The notes under the pieces were generated by a model. It saw only the letters and a list, made by a program, of their open reading frames with translations, was not told the origin of the DNA and ran no database searches. Below are positions 17,906 through 27,583 of a stretch of DNA of 38,766 bases, one piece after another; position 1 is the first letter of the stretch, and each line of letters begins with the position of its first letter. Location of the stretch: positions 1 to 38,766 of the forward strand of contig JACDQI010000022.1 of the NCBI GenBank assembly GCA_015657675.1, written 5' to 3'. A program made the translations under genes and the position numbers. This DNA is from Devosia sp. (GTDB taxonomy: Bacteria > Pseudomonadota > Alphaproteobacteria > Rhizobiales > Devosiaceae).

Positions 17906-19213
17906 ATGCCAAGGACGGATATTGCACGACGCGTGTACAACCACGCGTGGAAGCTCGACCCGATCGTTCGGAGTCTGCTCGACACCGACTTCTACAAGCT
18001 CTTGATGCTGCAGATGATCTGGGGGCTTTACCCCAAGGTCGAAGCCACGTTTTCGCTGATCAACCGCAGGCAGACCGTCCGTCTTGCCGACGAGATCGAC
18101 GAAGAAGAACTGCGGGCCCAACTCGATCATGCGCGCTCGCTGCGCATGTCGAAGAAGGAAATGATCTGGCTGGCGGGCAACAGCTTTTATGGCTCCAAGC
18201 AGATTTTTTCGCCCGATTTCCTGCGCTGGCTCGAGGATTTCCGGCTGCCGGAGTACCGGCTGGAAAAGCGAGACGGGCAGTTCGAGCTGGAGTTTCCGGG
18301 CCTTTGGCTCGAGACGACGATGTGGGAAATCCCGGCGCTGGCCATCATCAATGAGCTGCGTAGTCGTGCGGCGCTCAAGGATTACGGGCCGTTCACGCTC
18401 GACGTCACCTATGCCCGGGCCAAGGCCAAGATGTGGGAGAAGGTCGAGCGGCTGAAGGCGCTGCCCGAACTGCGCATCTCGGATTTCGGCACGCGGCGGA
18501 GGCACAGCTTCCTGTGGCAGCGCTGGTGCGTGGAGGCGCTGAAAGAAGGGCTCGGGTCCACAAAGTTTACCGGTACGTCCAACGTGCTGATGGCCATGGA
18601 CAATGACCTCGAAGCGCTGGGCACCAACGCGCATGAACTGCCGATGGTGCTGGCGGCAATTGCGCCGAACGACCAGGCCCTCCGCGCCGCGCCCTACCAG
18701 GTGCTGCAGGACTGGGAGAGCTATTATGGCGGCAACCTGCTGATCGTGCTGCCGGATGCCTTCGGAACCACCGCGTTCCTCCGCGATGCGCCCGATTGGG
18801 TGGCGGACTGGACCGGGTTCCGGCCCGACAGCGCCCCGGCGATCGAGGGCGGCGAAAAGATCATCAAGTGGTGGAAGGAACGCGGCCGCGACCCGCGCGA
18901 TAAGCTGCTGATTTTTTCGGACGGGCTCGACGTCGACATGATCGAAGACGCCTACCACCATTTTCAGGGGCGGGTGCGCATGGCATTCGGCTGGGGCACC
19001 AACCTCACCAATGATTTCAGTGGCTGCTCGCCGTTCCCCAACCCGCAGCTCGATCCGATCTCGCTGGTCTGCAAGGTCAGCGAAGCGGAGGGGCGTCCGG
19101 CGGTCAAGCTTTCGGACAATCCGGAAAAGGCCACCGGCGAGCGCTCAGAGATCGAGCGCTATCTCAAGATTTTCGGCAATACCGGGCGGGTCGCCCACAA
19201 GGTGACGGTCTAG
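17906..19213 (+). CDS. pncB: Nicotinate phosphoribosyltransferase
   Basis: Protein of 435 aa matching PncB in length. It makes nicotinate mononucleotide from nicotinate and PRPP, the salvage entry to NAD. Visible hallmarks are the N-terminal [16 protein letters not shown], the substrate and phosphohistidine region [11 protein letters not shown] (the His is the one phosphorylated in PncB enzymes), and the phosphate-binding region [14 protein letters not shown] near the C-terminus. GGAAGG lies about nine bases before the ATG. Its TAG overlaps the GTG start of the next gene by one base, so the two are probably cotranscribed. Confidence 0.95.
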   Translation: MPRTDIARRVYNHAWKLDPIVRSLLDTDFYKLLMLQMIWGLYPKVEATFSLINRRQTVRLADEIDEEELRAQLDHARSLRMSKKEMIWLAGNSFYGSKQIFSPDFLRWLEDFRLPEYRLEKRDGQFELEFPGLWLETTMWEIPALAIINELRSRAALKDYGPFTLDVTYARAKAKMWEKVERLKALPELRISDFGTRRRHSFLWQRWCVEALKEGLGSTKFTGTSNVLMAMDNDLEALGTNAHELPMVLAAIAPNDQALRAAPYQVLQDWESYYGGNLLIVLPDAFGTTAFLRDAPDWVADWTGFRPDSAPAIEGGEKIIKWWKERGRDPRDKLLIFSDGLDVDMIEDAYHHFQGRVRMAFGWGTNLTNDFSGCSPFPNPQLDPISLVCKVSEAEGRPAVKLSDNPEKATGERSEIERYLKIFGNTGRVAHKVTV

Positions 19214-19962
19214 TGCGCTATTCAGCATGTATCGAGTGGCTGTTCGCAGCCGAGTCCCCGGACTTTGCCGGCCGTATTCATGCCGCCAGGGCAGCGGGCC
19301 TGGATGCGGTGGAGTTCTGGCGGTTCTCCAACAAGGATATCGACGCGGTCGAACGGGCGTTGCGGGAGACCGGGTTGCCGCTCTCATCGATCCTTTGTGA
19401 GCCGATCGCGCCGCTGACAGATAGCGCCGCGCACGAGCGGTTTCTTGAAGGCGTGAAGGTGTCGTTGGCCGCCGCCAAGCGACTGGGTGCCCCAGTAATG
19501 ATCGCCCAGGCCGGTGACGAGCAGGCGGGCATTTCGCGCGCCCAGCAGCATGCGTCGATCGTCAAAGTGCTCAAGGAGGCGGCGCGGCTAATCGAGGGCA
19601 GCGGCGTGATCCTGGCGCTCGAACCGCTGAACGATCGGGTCGATCATCCCGGCTACTACCTGACCTCGACCGAGGAGGGGCTCGATATCATCGACGAAGT
19701 AGCGCGGCCGGAAGTCCGGCTGCTGTACGACATCTACCACGCGGCGGTGATGGGCGAGACCATCGAGGTGCTGGACGGGCGGCTGGATCGGGTGGTGCAT
19801 GTGCATCTCGCCGATGCGCCGGGCCGCGGCGAGCCGGGTAGTGGAGCGATGGACTGGTCCGATCGGCTCGACTGGCTGGAGCAGCGCGGTTATGCGGGCT
19901 TTGTCGGACTCGAATACAAGCCGACGATTGGCACCGTCGAAGGCCTGCTGTTCCGCGGCTAG
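19213..19962 (+). CDS. hyi: Hydroxypyruvate isomerase-like TIM-barrel protein
   Basis: Protein of 249 aa of the Hyi/sugar-phosphate-isomerase TIM-barrel group, converting hydroxypyruvate and tartronate semialdehyde in characterised members. The metal- and acid-ligand patterns fit: Glu in LALEPLND, Asp/His in LLYDIYHAAVMGE, His in VHVHLADAPGRGEPG, and Glu in VGLEYKPT. The start is GTG, overlapping the last base of pncB. Association with glyoxylate or purine breakdown is common for this family, but here its partner is pncB, so its substrate is left open. Confidence 0.82.
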   Translation: MRYSACIEWLFAAESPDFAGRIHAARAAGLDAVEFWRFSNKDIDAVERALRETGLPLSSILCEPIAPLTDSAAHERFLEGVKVSLAAAKRLGAPVMIAQAGDEQAGISRAQQHASIVKVLKEAARLIEGSGVILALEPLNDRVDHPGYYLTSTEEGLDIIDEVARPEVRLLYDIYHAAVMGETIEVLDGRLDRVVHVHLADAPGRGEPGSGAMDWSDRLDWLEQRGYAGFVGLEYKPTIGTVEGLLFRG

Positions 19963-19970
19963 CGTTCAAT

Positions 19971-19983
19971 ATTGTGAAACAAT
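19971..19983. promoter_or_regulatory. Candidate operator, inverted repeat before the ring-cleaving dioxygenase gene
   Basis: ATTGTGAAACAAT has perfect 5-base arms (ATTGT/ACAAT) with a 3-base centre. It lies directly after the hyi stop and 92 bases before the dioxygenase ATG, where the promoter is expected. Its A+T-rich form fits a MarR-type or similar operator, but no regulator gene is next to it. Confidence 0.35.
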
Positions 19984-20075
19984 GTGTGGTCTGGTGTCCG
20001 CTTTTTGCGACCGTCATTCCGCGCCATATGTCTCCTCGAACGCGGGACACGGTTTCCGCATAAAGGAGACAACAG

Positions 20076-21007
20076 ATGATCACCGAGATCAAAGGCCTGC
20101 ACCACGTGACCTCCATGGCGCGCGACGCTGCGGCCAACAACCAGTTCTGGACCAAGACGCTCGGCCTGCGCCGGGTCAAGCAGACCGTCAATTTCGACGA
20201 GCCAAGCGTCTACCACCTCTATTATGGCGACGAATTCGGCATGCCGGGCACGGTGATGACGCATTTCCCCTTCCCGCATATCGCCGCGGCCGACAGGGGA
20301 GCGGCGAAGTGGGCGTCACCGCCTTTTCGGTGCCGGTGGGGTCGCTTGGCTTCTGGGAAGACCGGCTGAGCAAGGCCGGGGTGACCGAACTCAAGCGCGA
20401 CGAGACGTTTGGGCAGAAGCGGCTGAGCTTTGTGGCGCCGGAAGGCGATCCGTTGGCACTGGTCGAGAGCGCCAATGACCTACGGCTGCCCTGGACCGGC
20501 AATGGCATCGGCGCCGATCATGCGATCCGCGGCTTCCATTCGGCCGGGCTCCGGCTGCGCGATGGCGGGGCGACGCGCGAACTGCTCGGCTTCATGGGCT
20601 ACCAGCCCTTTGACAGTTCGGGCGGCATCGAGCGGTTGATCCGCCCGGACGGCAATGGCGCGGACCTGATCGACATCGAGACCATGCCCGACCTGGGTCG
20701 TGGCCAGCTCGGCGCCGGTTCGGTGCATCACATCGCCTTTGCGGTCGAGAACCGGGCGGCGCAGCTTGCCGTGCGCAAGGCCCTTATGGATACCGGGTTC
20801 AACGTGACGCCGGTGATTGACCGGGACTATTTCTGGGCGATCTACTTCCGGACGCCGGGCGGCGTGCTGTTCGAGATCGCCACCAACGAACCGGGCTTTG
20901 ACCGCGACGAGGATACGGCACATCTGGGCGAAGTGCTCAAGCTCCCCAGCCAGCACGAGCACCTGCGGTCGCGTCTCGAAGCCACTCTGCAGCCGCTGGA
21001 GGCATAA
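20076..21007 (+). CDS. Ring-cleaving dioxygenase of the glyoxalase family (MhqO-like), frameshifted in this sequence
   Basis: Vicinal-oxygen-chelate protein of about 310 aa after restoring one base. It begins MITEIKGLHHVTSMARD, where the first metal His lies, and has a second module with GSVHHIAFAV (metal His) and the Glu of GVLFEIATNEPGF. The frame changes near 20296-20300, after IAAADRG, in a run of four G that probably lost a G; the sequence then continues as SGEVGVTAFSVP. AAGGAG lies eight bases before the ATG. In Bacillus the homologous MhqO degrades hydroquinones and is paired with the hydrolase MhqD, as here. An aromatic or quinone-detoxifying role is inferred. Confidence 0.86.
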
Positions 21008-21010
21008 GCG

Positions 21011-21613
21011 ATGATCGACGAGAGCTATGTGTTTGCCGAGACCAAAGGAGCGGACGCCCAGGCGCCCACTCTCTTTCTCATGCACGGCACCGGTGGTGAC
21101 GAGAACCAGTTCCTCGGTCTAGGGGGACAGTTGCTAGCCGGCGCGCGGCTGGTGGCGCCGCGCGGCGATGTCTCCGAAGGCGGGGCGCTGCGGTATTTCA
21201 AGCGCACTGGCGAGGGCCGCTATGACATGGCGGACCTTGCGCGGGCGACGGCAAAGATGAGCACTTTCCTCTCCGCACAGGCCGGGACGGGGCCGAATAT
21301 CGGGTTCGGCTATTCGAACGGCGCGAACATTCTTGCGGCGGTGCTGTTCGAGGCGCCGGATCGGCTTGATACGACCGTGCTGCTGCATCCGCTGATCCCG
21401 TTCACGCCGGCACCGCAGCCGGGCCTTGCGGGCAAGAAGATATTGATCACGGCCGGCAAGCGCGACCCGATGTGTCCGGCGCCGCAGACCCAGGCGCTGG
21501 CCGACTGGCTGAGCGGGCAGGGCGCCGAGGTGACGCTCTTCTGGCACGAAGGTGGGCACGAGATTCGGCAGGAAGAACTGCTGGCCGTGCGGGACTATCT
21601 GGCAAAGTCCTAG
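21011..21613 (+). CDS. Alpha/beta hydrolase, phospholipase/carboxylesterase family (MhqD-like)
   Basis: Hydrolase of 200 aa. The oxyanion-hole region is LMHGTGGDENQF, the nucleophile elbow is GFGYSNGAN (Ser in GxSxG), and the Asp (AGKRDPMCP) and His (HEGGHEI) of the triad follow in the usual order. It starts three bases after the dioxygenase stop, so the two form one transcription unit. The pair is typical of quinone/catechol stress operons; it may hydrolyse the ring-cleavage product or an ester (inference). Confidence 0.88.
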   Translation: MIDESYVFAETKGADAQAPTLFLMHGTGGDENQFLGLGGQLLAGARLVAPRGDVSEGGALRYFKRTGEGRYDMADLARATAKMSTFLSAQAGTGPNIGFGYSNGANILAAVLFEAPDRLDTTVLLHPLIPFTPAPQPGLAGKKILITAGKRDPMCPAPQTQALADWLSGQGAEVTLFWHEGGHEIRQEELLAVRDYLAKS

Positions 21614-21620
21614 AACTCCA

Positions 21621-21645
21621 GAGGACGGCGGGTGCCGCCGTCCTC
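21621..21645 (+). terminator. Terminator-like hairpin after the dioxygenase/hydrolase pair
   Basis: GAGGACGGCGG and CCGCCGTCCTC form a perfect 11-bp stem with a GTG triloop, eight bases after the hydrolase stop. No T tract follows, as is common in high-GC genomes, so the call rests on stem strength and position. Confidence 0.65.
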
Positions 21646-21741
21646 ATCCGGTTAGCGTTTCGTTGAGGTTTGCGGGGCTAGGTTCGCGCCGATCATTTCA
21701 AATGCGAACAGCCGGCATATTCCGTCGGCATACGAGTGACG

Positions 21742-23501
21742 ATGGACAAGAGCAGCAGCAAACGCTCACGGCCGAGCAGCCTGCGCCTGCGTGCTCTCAT
21801 CCTGATGCTCGTGGCCTTCACGGTCATCTCCATCCCCGCCTACTTTGCCTTTGTCTGGATCGTCAATTCCGCCGTTTTGACGATGGGCACGGCGTTTGCC
21901 GAAAAGCAGATCCTCTACGATCGCTATCGCGGGCTGGGCGCGCTGATGCAGGAGGTCAAGCTCGCCGAGACGTTGGCACGTTCCGATGCGATCCTCGCCT
22001 GGGCCCGGGCAGAGGAGTTGCCCGAGGCGCGGGCGCGCGGGCTGGCCGAACTCGAGCATTATCGCGAGGCCTTCTCGGACCACAGCTACTTTTTCGCGCT
22101 GGCCGAGTCTGGGAACTACTATTTCAACGATGCGGACAACAGCTTTGCCGGCAAGCAGCTGAACCATACGCTGAGCCGCGACAATCCCGACGACAGCTGG
22201 TTCTACAATACGTTGGCGCTGGGTACGGGGTGCCACCTCAACGTCAACAATGACCGGGCGCTGCAGGTCACCAAGGTGTGGTTCAACTGCGTGGTGAGCG
22301 ATAGCAACGGGCCGGTCGGCGTGTTGGGGTCGGGTCTCGATCTGACGGCCTTCATCCGCCAAGTGGTGGATGTGCCGCAGCAGGGCGTGCAGTCGATGTT
22401 CGTGGATGCTTCGGGGGCGCTGCAGGCGCATCGCGATCCCAAGCTCATCGACTTCCATTCGATCTCCAAGACCATGCTGGAGCGGCGGACGATCTTTTCG
22501 CTGATCGACAGTTCCACCGACCGGCAAGCGCTCCGCACGATGATGAACGCGGTGACCTCCGACGAGGTGGCGGTGCGCAGCCGGTTCATGCAAGTGGGCG
22601 GGCGCGAGATGCTGGTCGGGGTCGGCTATCTCGACAAGCTCGACTGGTACAATGTCACGCTGATGGACGTCGACAGGATCATCGACAAGAGCCAGTTCCT
22701 GCCGATCGGCCTACTCCTAGCCGGGCTGATGATTGCCTGCGTGGCGCTGCTCGGGCTGCTGTTCCAGCGGCAGGTGCTGGATCGGCTGAAGCGCATGGAA
22801 AGCCGGATGGTGGCGGTCAAGGAGGGTGATCTTGCCCTGGTCCAGGCCGATCCGGCGGGCGACGAGATCGGGCGCCTGTCACAGACCTTTGCGTCGATGG
22901 CTGCCTCGGTCAGCGATAATACGCGGATGCTCGAGCAGATGGTCCGGGAGCGGACCGAGGAGTTGCAGCGACTGGCCTATCGCGACCAGCTGACCGATAT
23001 CCTCAACCGGCGCGGCTTTATCGATGCCTATGAGGCCGTGCAGCGGGCGCGCAGCACGGGCAGCGAGCGGATGGGGCTGATGGTCATCGACCTCGATCAG
23101 TTCAAGCAGATCAACGACACGTTCGGGCATATGGCGGGCGATCTGGTGGTCACCGAGACGGCGCGCGGCTGACGGACATCATCCGACCGACCGATGTCTG
23201 CGGCCGCTGGGGCGGTGACGAGTTCATCGTGCTGATCAACGGGCTCGGCGCGCAGAGCCTGCGGGCGATTGCCGAGGTGGTGCGCCAGGCGGTGACCGGC
23301 ACGGCGATCACCCTCGCGGACGGCCGGCAGGTGAAGCTGACGGTGAGCGTCGGGACGTGCCTGGTCGATCGGGGTGACAGCATCGACGCGGTGGTCGATA
23401 TGGCGGATGCGGCGCTCTACGCGGCGAAGTCGCAGGGGCGCGACCGCGTGGTGGTCTATGACCCGGTGCGCAATGATGTCGATCGCCGGCGGGCGGTGTA
23501 G
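21742..23501 (+). CDS. Membrane diguanylate cyclase with periplasmic sensor domain, frameshifted in this sequence
   Basis: About 586 aa after restoring one base. A first membrane segment at about residues 15-38 and a second at 319-341 flank a large periplasmic sensor region of Cache type (SYFFALAESGNYYFND, GVLGSGLDL). A HAMP linker (about 342-395) follows, then a GGDEF domain starting at LAYRDQLTDILNRRGF (about 411). The active-site motif GRWGGDEFIVLI lies after the break and is intact, so it should make cyclic di-GMP. The frame shifts at about 23165-23168, where GCGCGCCGGCTG seems to have lost a C, creating a false stop in ARG-stop. The ATG at 21742 is preferred; a GTG two codons upstream is possible. 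The input signal is unknown. Confidence 0.9.
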
Positions 23502-23507
23502 GTCGCG

Positions 23508-24528
23508 CTAGCCGATGAAAGCGACCTCGTTGCCGGGCTTGACCATCTTGCTCAGCTCTTCGGCGTCCCAGTTGGTGAGGCGGACGCAGCCGTGCGAGCC
23601 GGTCTTGTCGATCAGTGCCGGCTCAGGCGTGCCGTGGATGCCGAAGGTGGGTTCGGAGAGATCGATCCACATCGAGCCGACCGGGCCGTTGGGGCCGGGC
23701 GGGATGGTCAGAACTTCGGTGTTGTCGCCCTGCTGGAAGTTGATCTTGGGGTTGTAGGTGTAGTTCGGCATCGGTGCGACGCCCTCGACGACGTGCACGC
23801 CTGACGGCGACGGATTGTCCTCGCTGCCGATGGTGGCAGGGTAAGCGGCGAGCAGGCTGCCGTCAGCAGCGTAAGCACGCACCTGGCGCAGGGTTTTGTC
23901 GGCTTCGATGCGGGCGACTTCGCCAGTGCGATCGGGACCAAAGGCGGCCACCAGCACGTCCTCGCCGGCGGTGTAGGTGGCGCCTGGGTTGAGGGCGTCG
24001 AGCAGGTCGACATCCATATGGAAGCGTTCGCCGAGTTCTTCGCGCACGCTGGTATAGCCGAGGAAGTCGCGGAGAGCCTTTTCGGCGTAGTCGTTGGGGA
24101 TGGGGGCGACGATGGCCGAGACGTCTTCGGCGGTGATGGTATAGGCGCCGATCACGCTCGCCGGTTTCGAGGGCCGCCAGCAGGTCGGGATCGAGCGTGC
24201 CGTCGGCGGGCAGGCCATGCATGATTTCGGCGGCGATTACGGCCTTGCGGACATTGTCGCCATCAAAGCCATCGATCACACCGGGCGAGGCGCCGCTCTG
24301 ATCGAGCAGGATCTGCAGGCGAACGATCGCCGGGTCCGGGGTCTTGGGCGCCGGGTCGGCGGCGGCTTCCTCTACCGTGCGCAGCGGCTGATCGAAAGGG
24401 ATCTGCTCGATGCGGGCGGAGTTGATGGCCTCCTGGGTCAGGGCCGCCGTAGCTGCCACATCCTGGGCGCTGGCAGTCATGACATTGGCGGCGAAGACGG
24501 AAGCAAAAGTGATCATTCTGAGCGACAT
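23508..24528 (-). CDS. L,D-transpeptidase (YkuD family), frameshifted in this sequence
   Basis: Secreted or periplasmic enzyme of about 340 aa that crosslinks peptidoglycan or anchors proteins through 3-3 links. The ATG at 24528 has AGGAA upstream and starts a signal peptide ending near ASAQD. A helical peptidoglycan-binding-like region follows (VRLQILLDQSG to DLLAALETG). The YkuD domain has the conserved GIHGTPEP His and the catalytic motif SHGCVRLTNWD near residue 313. The two parts are in different frames, meeting at about 24155-24165 (ALETGE then SVIGAYTITAEDV); the shift needs one extra base or two lost ones. Both parts are otherwise intact. It is convergent with the cyclase gene. Confidence 0.88.
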
Positions 24529-24717
24529 TGCAGCATTTCCTGGTCAGTTGCTGGCTCAACCCCCGGCGAGGCCACCGGTTGCGTCGGGGCTGTCATGCAG
24601 GCGCGTTCGATGCTCGTATGGTTAGCAATTGACTAAAATGCGATGGATCGTGTGGGCGTGGCGACGCAGCGGGCGATTGTGCTAGATCGCCCCGACGCAA
24701 GACAGGGAGTGCTGGGA

Positions 24718-25710
24718 ATGCTGATGCGCGTGCTGGGTGGGTTGTTGGTGCTGCTGGTCGGAATGAGCGCGGCACAGGCCGCGAGCTTTGACTGTGCCAA
24801 GGCGGCGACGCCGTTCGAGACGGCGATCTGCGCTGACCCGGAGCTGTCGGCGGCCGATGATCTGCTCGCTGTCGCCTATCAGACGGCCATTGGCGGGCTC
24901 AGCAAAGCGGCGCTTGCCGAAGTTCAGAAGACGCAGCGCGCCTGGCTCGACTATGCGCAAAAGAGCTGCACCGACGACGCGCAGCTGCCCAAGGGTCCCT
25001 ACAACGAGGATCAGGTGGCCTGCCTCAAGGGCGCCTACAGCGCCCGCATGCGCCGGCTGGAGCAGAGCCGGATGTGGGATGGGCTGCGGCTCTACGGGAT
25101 CGAGAGCTATGGCGTTATCCCCGATACCACTGCCGAGCCGGACGCCTTCAACAAGGTGGCAACGCGTGAGGCAGGGGCGCCACGGATCGACGGCACAGGC
25201 GAAGAGGCGCAGGCGTTTGCCGATTTCGTCGAGGCCAATACGCCGCCGCTGGTCGAAGATCAGGACGAGACCTCGGACGTGCAGCGTTCGTCCAACGTGA
25301 TCAACGTTTCCGCCTCGCTGATCAGCCTCGAGATCAACGACTGGTGGTACGGGCACGGCGCTGCGCATGGCAATTACACCATCACCTACGCGCACTTCCT
25401 GCGTGGCGAGAAGCGGGCACTGGTGGCGGAAGATATCTTCGAGGCCGAGGGCTGGCAGGTCGGGGTCGGCGATCTGGCGGTCGCGGCCCTGCAGCGCAGC
25501 GTCGAAGGCGGCATCTGGGAAGATGCGAGCGAAACCGCCAAGACGGCAGCCGCCGATCCGACGCGCTGGAGTTTCAGCTCCGAAGGGCTCGAGATCACCT
25601 ACCAACCCTACGAAGTGACCGCCTATGCCTTTGGGGCGCCCAAGATCACGCTGTCCTGGACAGAGCTTGCGCCGTATCTCAAGGCAGGGGCGATGGAGCT
25701 GGTCTACTAA
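24718..25710 (+). CDS. Secreted LprI-domain / DUF3298-domain protein
   Basis: Protein of about 330 aa with a signal peptide ending in AAQAASFDC. The N-terminal part is a DUF1311/LprI domain with its typical Cys pattern: FDCAKAATPFETAICADPELS, ending TQRAWLDYAQKSC. The C-terminal part is a DUF3298/RsiV-like domain, seen as WWYGHGAAHGNYTITYAHF, then YQPYEVTAYAFGAPKITLSW. LprI homologues include lysozyme inhibitors, and RsiV binds lysozyme, so an envelope-defence role is plausible but unproven. The ATG at 24718 is chosen because CAGGGAG lies eight bases upstream; two codons later is another ATG. Confidence 0.82.
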   Translation: MLMRVLGGLLVLLVGMSAAQAASFDCAKAATPFETAICADPELSAADDLLAVAYQTAIGGLSKAALAEVQKTQRAWLDYAQKSCTDDAQLPKGPYNEDQVACLKGAYSARMRRLEQSRMWDGLRLYGIESYGVIPDTTAEPDAFNKVATREAGAPRIDGTGEEAQAFADFVEANTPPLVEDQDETSDVQRSSNVINVSASLISLEINDWWYGHGAAHGNYTITYAHFLRGEKRALVAEDIFEAEGWQVGVGDLAVAALQRSVEGGIWEDASETAKTAAADPTRWSFSSEGLEITYQPYEVTAYAFGAPKITLSWTELAPYLKAGAMELVY

Positions 25711-25716
25711 GGCCTG

Positions 25717-26010
25717 CTAAGCCAGCAGCGGCGCCCATTCGGGGTGGCGGCGGAACTGGGCGGCGACGTAGGAGCAGAGGGGTACGATCTTGGTCCCCTC
25801 GGCCTGGGCGTCGGCAATGCCGGCATTGACCAGCTGGATGGCGAGGCCGCGGTTGCGGAACGCGTCTGGCACACCGGTATGGTCGATGCTGAGGACGCCC
25901 GGCGCGGAGCGGCGATAGGTCATTTCGGCTTCCGACCCGTCAGGCAGATAGACCACGTAGCGGCCACCGCTCGCGGTGTCCTCGCGCTTGACGACAAACT
26001 CGTCAGACAT
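25717..26010 (-). CDS. Small GNAT-fold N-acetyltransferase (YjdJ-type)
   Basis: Protein of 97 aa, the minimal GNAT size. It shows the acceptor strand LSIDHTGVPDAFRNRGLAIQLV, where RNRGLA is the acetyl-CoA pyrophosphate loop (R/QxxGxG/A), and ends with the family's IVPLCSYVAAQFRRHPEW. Substrate unknown. Convergent with the LprI-domain gene, with six bases between the stops and only a weak 5-bp hairpin around them. Confidence 0.85.
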   Translation of the reverse strand: MSDEFVVKREDTASGGRYVVYLPDGSEAEMTYRRSAPGVLSIDHTGVPDAFRNRGLAIQLVNAGIADAQAEGTKIVPLCSYVAAQFRRHPEWAPLLA

Positions 26011-26082
26011 CGTTCAAATCCTCAGAGAAATTGGCGCGCCCGTTTTAGGGGCTCTCGGGCCGAGTGACAATCGGAAGCGCGC

Positions 26083-26658
26083 TCAGGTGCGCGTAATCTG
26101 CTGCTGCAGTTCGGGGAACAGCAGCCGCTCGCTGAGGAACGGATGGATGGCAAGCGCGGCCTGGATGTCGCGCAGAGCCAGCGAGCGTTTGTCGAGCTGC
26201 AGGTACATCATGGCGCGACCCGAGAGGGCGCCGAAATGGCGCGGCTCAAGTTCGAGCACCTTGGCGCAGTCGGCGATGGAGGCCTCGAAGTCGCCGAGCA
26301 TGTAGTAGAGGGTGGCGCGCTGGTTCCAGCCTTCGGCATAGTCGGGGAAGTCGTTGATCAGCTCGTTGAGCAGTTCGAGGGTGATGTCGGGGCTACGGGT
26401 CATGCGCGCTTCGATGACGTCGCGCATGCGCGCCGCAATGTCCGGGTCGGACGGATTGGTCCAGATGGCCCAGATCTGGTCGCTGAGCTTGTTGGCGGCC
26501 TCAGCGTCGGGCGCGTCATGGAGTTGCACGAACAGGGCATCAAGCGCGACCCGATCCGCCGCGGCATCGGCGGACGCTGGCTGGCTGGTCGACAAAATCA
26601 GGAGCAGCGCCAGAAGGGCGCCATAAAGGCCATGGATCAGTCGGTGCGTGATCTGCAT
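26083..26658 (-). CDS. Secreted tetratricopeptide-repeat protein
   Basis: Protein of 191 aa with an N-terminal signal peptide (hydrophobic LYGALLALLLIL, likely cleavage after PASADA). The C-terminal half shows two TPR units: AEGWNQRATLYYMLGDFEAS with LELEP, and FGALSGRAMMYLQLDKRSLA with LAIHPF. TPRs bind partner proteins; similar small periplasmic TPR proteins are frequent in Hyphomicrobiales but I cannot give a specific role. Downstream of dedA in the same direction with a 34-base gap, so possibly cotranscribed. Confidence 0.8.
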   Translation of the reverse strand: MQITHRLIHGLYGALLALLLILSTSQPASADAAADRVALDALFVQLHDAPDAEAANKLSDQIWAIWTNPSDPDIAARMRDVIEARMTRSPDITLELLNELINDFPDYAEGWNQRATLYYMLGDFEASIADCAKVLELEPRHFGALSGRAMMYLQLDKRSLALRDIQAALAIHPFLSERLLFPELQQQITRT

Positions 26659-26692
26659 GATGGCGGGATCATCGGCCCGCCATCGCCGTAAT

Positions 26693-27436
26693 TCAAGACA
26701 GCTTTTCGTGAGTGGCGACCGCGGGCTTGGCGGCTAGGCTGTGCGGATCGGGCTCCTTGGCCCAGCGGGCCTGCAGGCGCTTGCCGGTCGCCCCCATCAT
26801 TGGCGCGAACAGCAGGATGATGCGCTTCCAGTAGTGGATGAGCAGGAAGAGTACTGTCAGCACAATAGCGCCTACGACGATCACCAGTTCGAGGCTGAGG
26901 CCGATCGAGTCGAGCCACGCCGTGAGCCACATGCCGGGCAGGATATGCGCGGCGGCCCAGACGAAGGCGGAGATGACGTTGATCAGGGTGAAGTAGGCGT
27001 AGTTCATGCCCATCATGCCGGCGACGCCGGGGATCACGGCCTTCACGCCAGTGATGAAGCGGCCGATGAAAATGGCCTTGCCGCCGTGGCGGGCAAAGAA
27101 CAGCTCACCCTTCTCGATCAGGCCGAGATGGTGCTTGAAGGGCCACATCGTCTTGATGCGGTCCTTGAGCCAATAGCCGACGAAATAAGAAATGGCGTCG
27201 CCGATGATGGCGCCGAGCGAGGCCACCAGAAAGATCGGCCAGAAGGGCAGGCCGCCCTGGGCGATGATGCCGCCGGTGAGCAGCAAAATGGGCATGGAGG
27301 GCACGAGGAGGCCGGCGATGAACACCGCTTCGCCGATGCAAACCAGAAAAATGAAGAGCATGGCCAGCCAAAAATTGGCCGAAATGCCCACCAGGATCGT
27401 CTCCAGGTAGGTCGAGATATCGTGCAAGAACTCCAT
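26693..27436 (-). CDS. DedA-family membrane protein
   Basis: Protein of 247 aa with about five or six membrane segments. The family motif is visible as FIGRFITGVKAVIPGVAGMMGM, with the conserved Arg and Gly residues, and an acidic N-terminal reentrant region GEAVFIAGLLVPSMPIL. DedA proteins are inner-membrane lipid transporters or proton-dependent proteins; several recycle undecaprenyl phosphate or phosphatidylethanolamine. Start ATG at 27436. Divergent from the RidA gene over a 147-base promoter region. Confidence 0.88.
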   Translation of the reverse strand: MEFLHDISTYLETILVGISANFWLAMLFIFLVCIGEAVFIAGLLVPSMPILLLTGGIIAQGGLPFWPIFLVASLGAIIGDAISYFVGYWLKDRIKTMWPFKHHLGLIEKGELFFARHGGKAIFIGRFITGVKAVIPGVAGMMGMNYAYFTLINVISAFVWAAAHILPGMWLTAWLDSIGLSLELVIVVGAIVLTVLFLLIHYWKRIILLFAPMMGATGKRLQARWAKEPDPHSLAAKPAVATHEKLS

Positions 27437-27514
27437 ACGGCGCGACCTAAACCTTTTTTACCATGACCCTATGACCATGCATAAGGTGATTTGATCGTAC
27501 GGCAAGGCGGAACT

Positions 27515-27543
27515 TTGTCGCTTCGCTGCATGAGGCCTATTAC
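27515..27543 (+). promoter_or_regulatory. Candidate sigma-70-type promoter for the RidA-family gene
   Basis: TTGTCG (27515-27520) and TATTAC (27538-27543) are separated by 17 bases, each matching four of six consensus positions. The expected transcript start is near 27550, about 35 bases before the RidA ATG. Found by eye; the rest of this divergent gap shows nothing else clear. Confidence 0.35.
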
Positions 27544-27583
27544 ACTGCCATTTGTGAACACAGTCTGACGCGAGTTTTCCCTG

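Noticed and set aside
17714-18961. Long minus-strand frame opposite pncB
   Set aside because: Antisense shadow of a well-conserved gene, with no recognisable domain or ribosome site.
23165-23168. Programmed ribosomal frameshift in the diguanylate cyclase gene
   Set aside because: No slippery heptamer or stimulatory structure is evident, and the same kind of break occurs in six unrelated genes, so an indel is simpler.
25700-25735. Short CTGCT/AGCAG repeat between convergent genes
   Set aside because: Five base pairs only, inside coding ends; insufficient for a terminator call.
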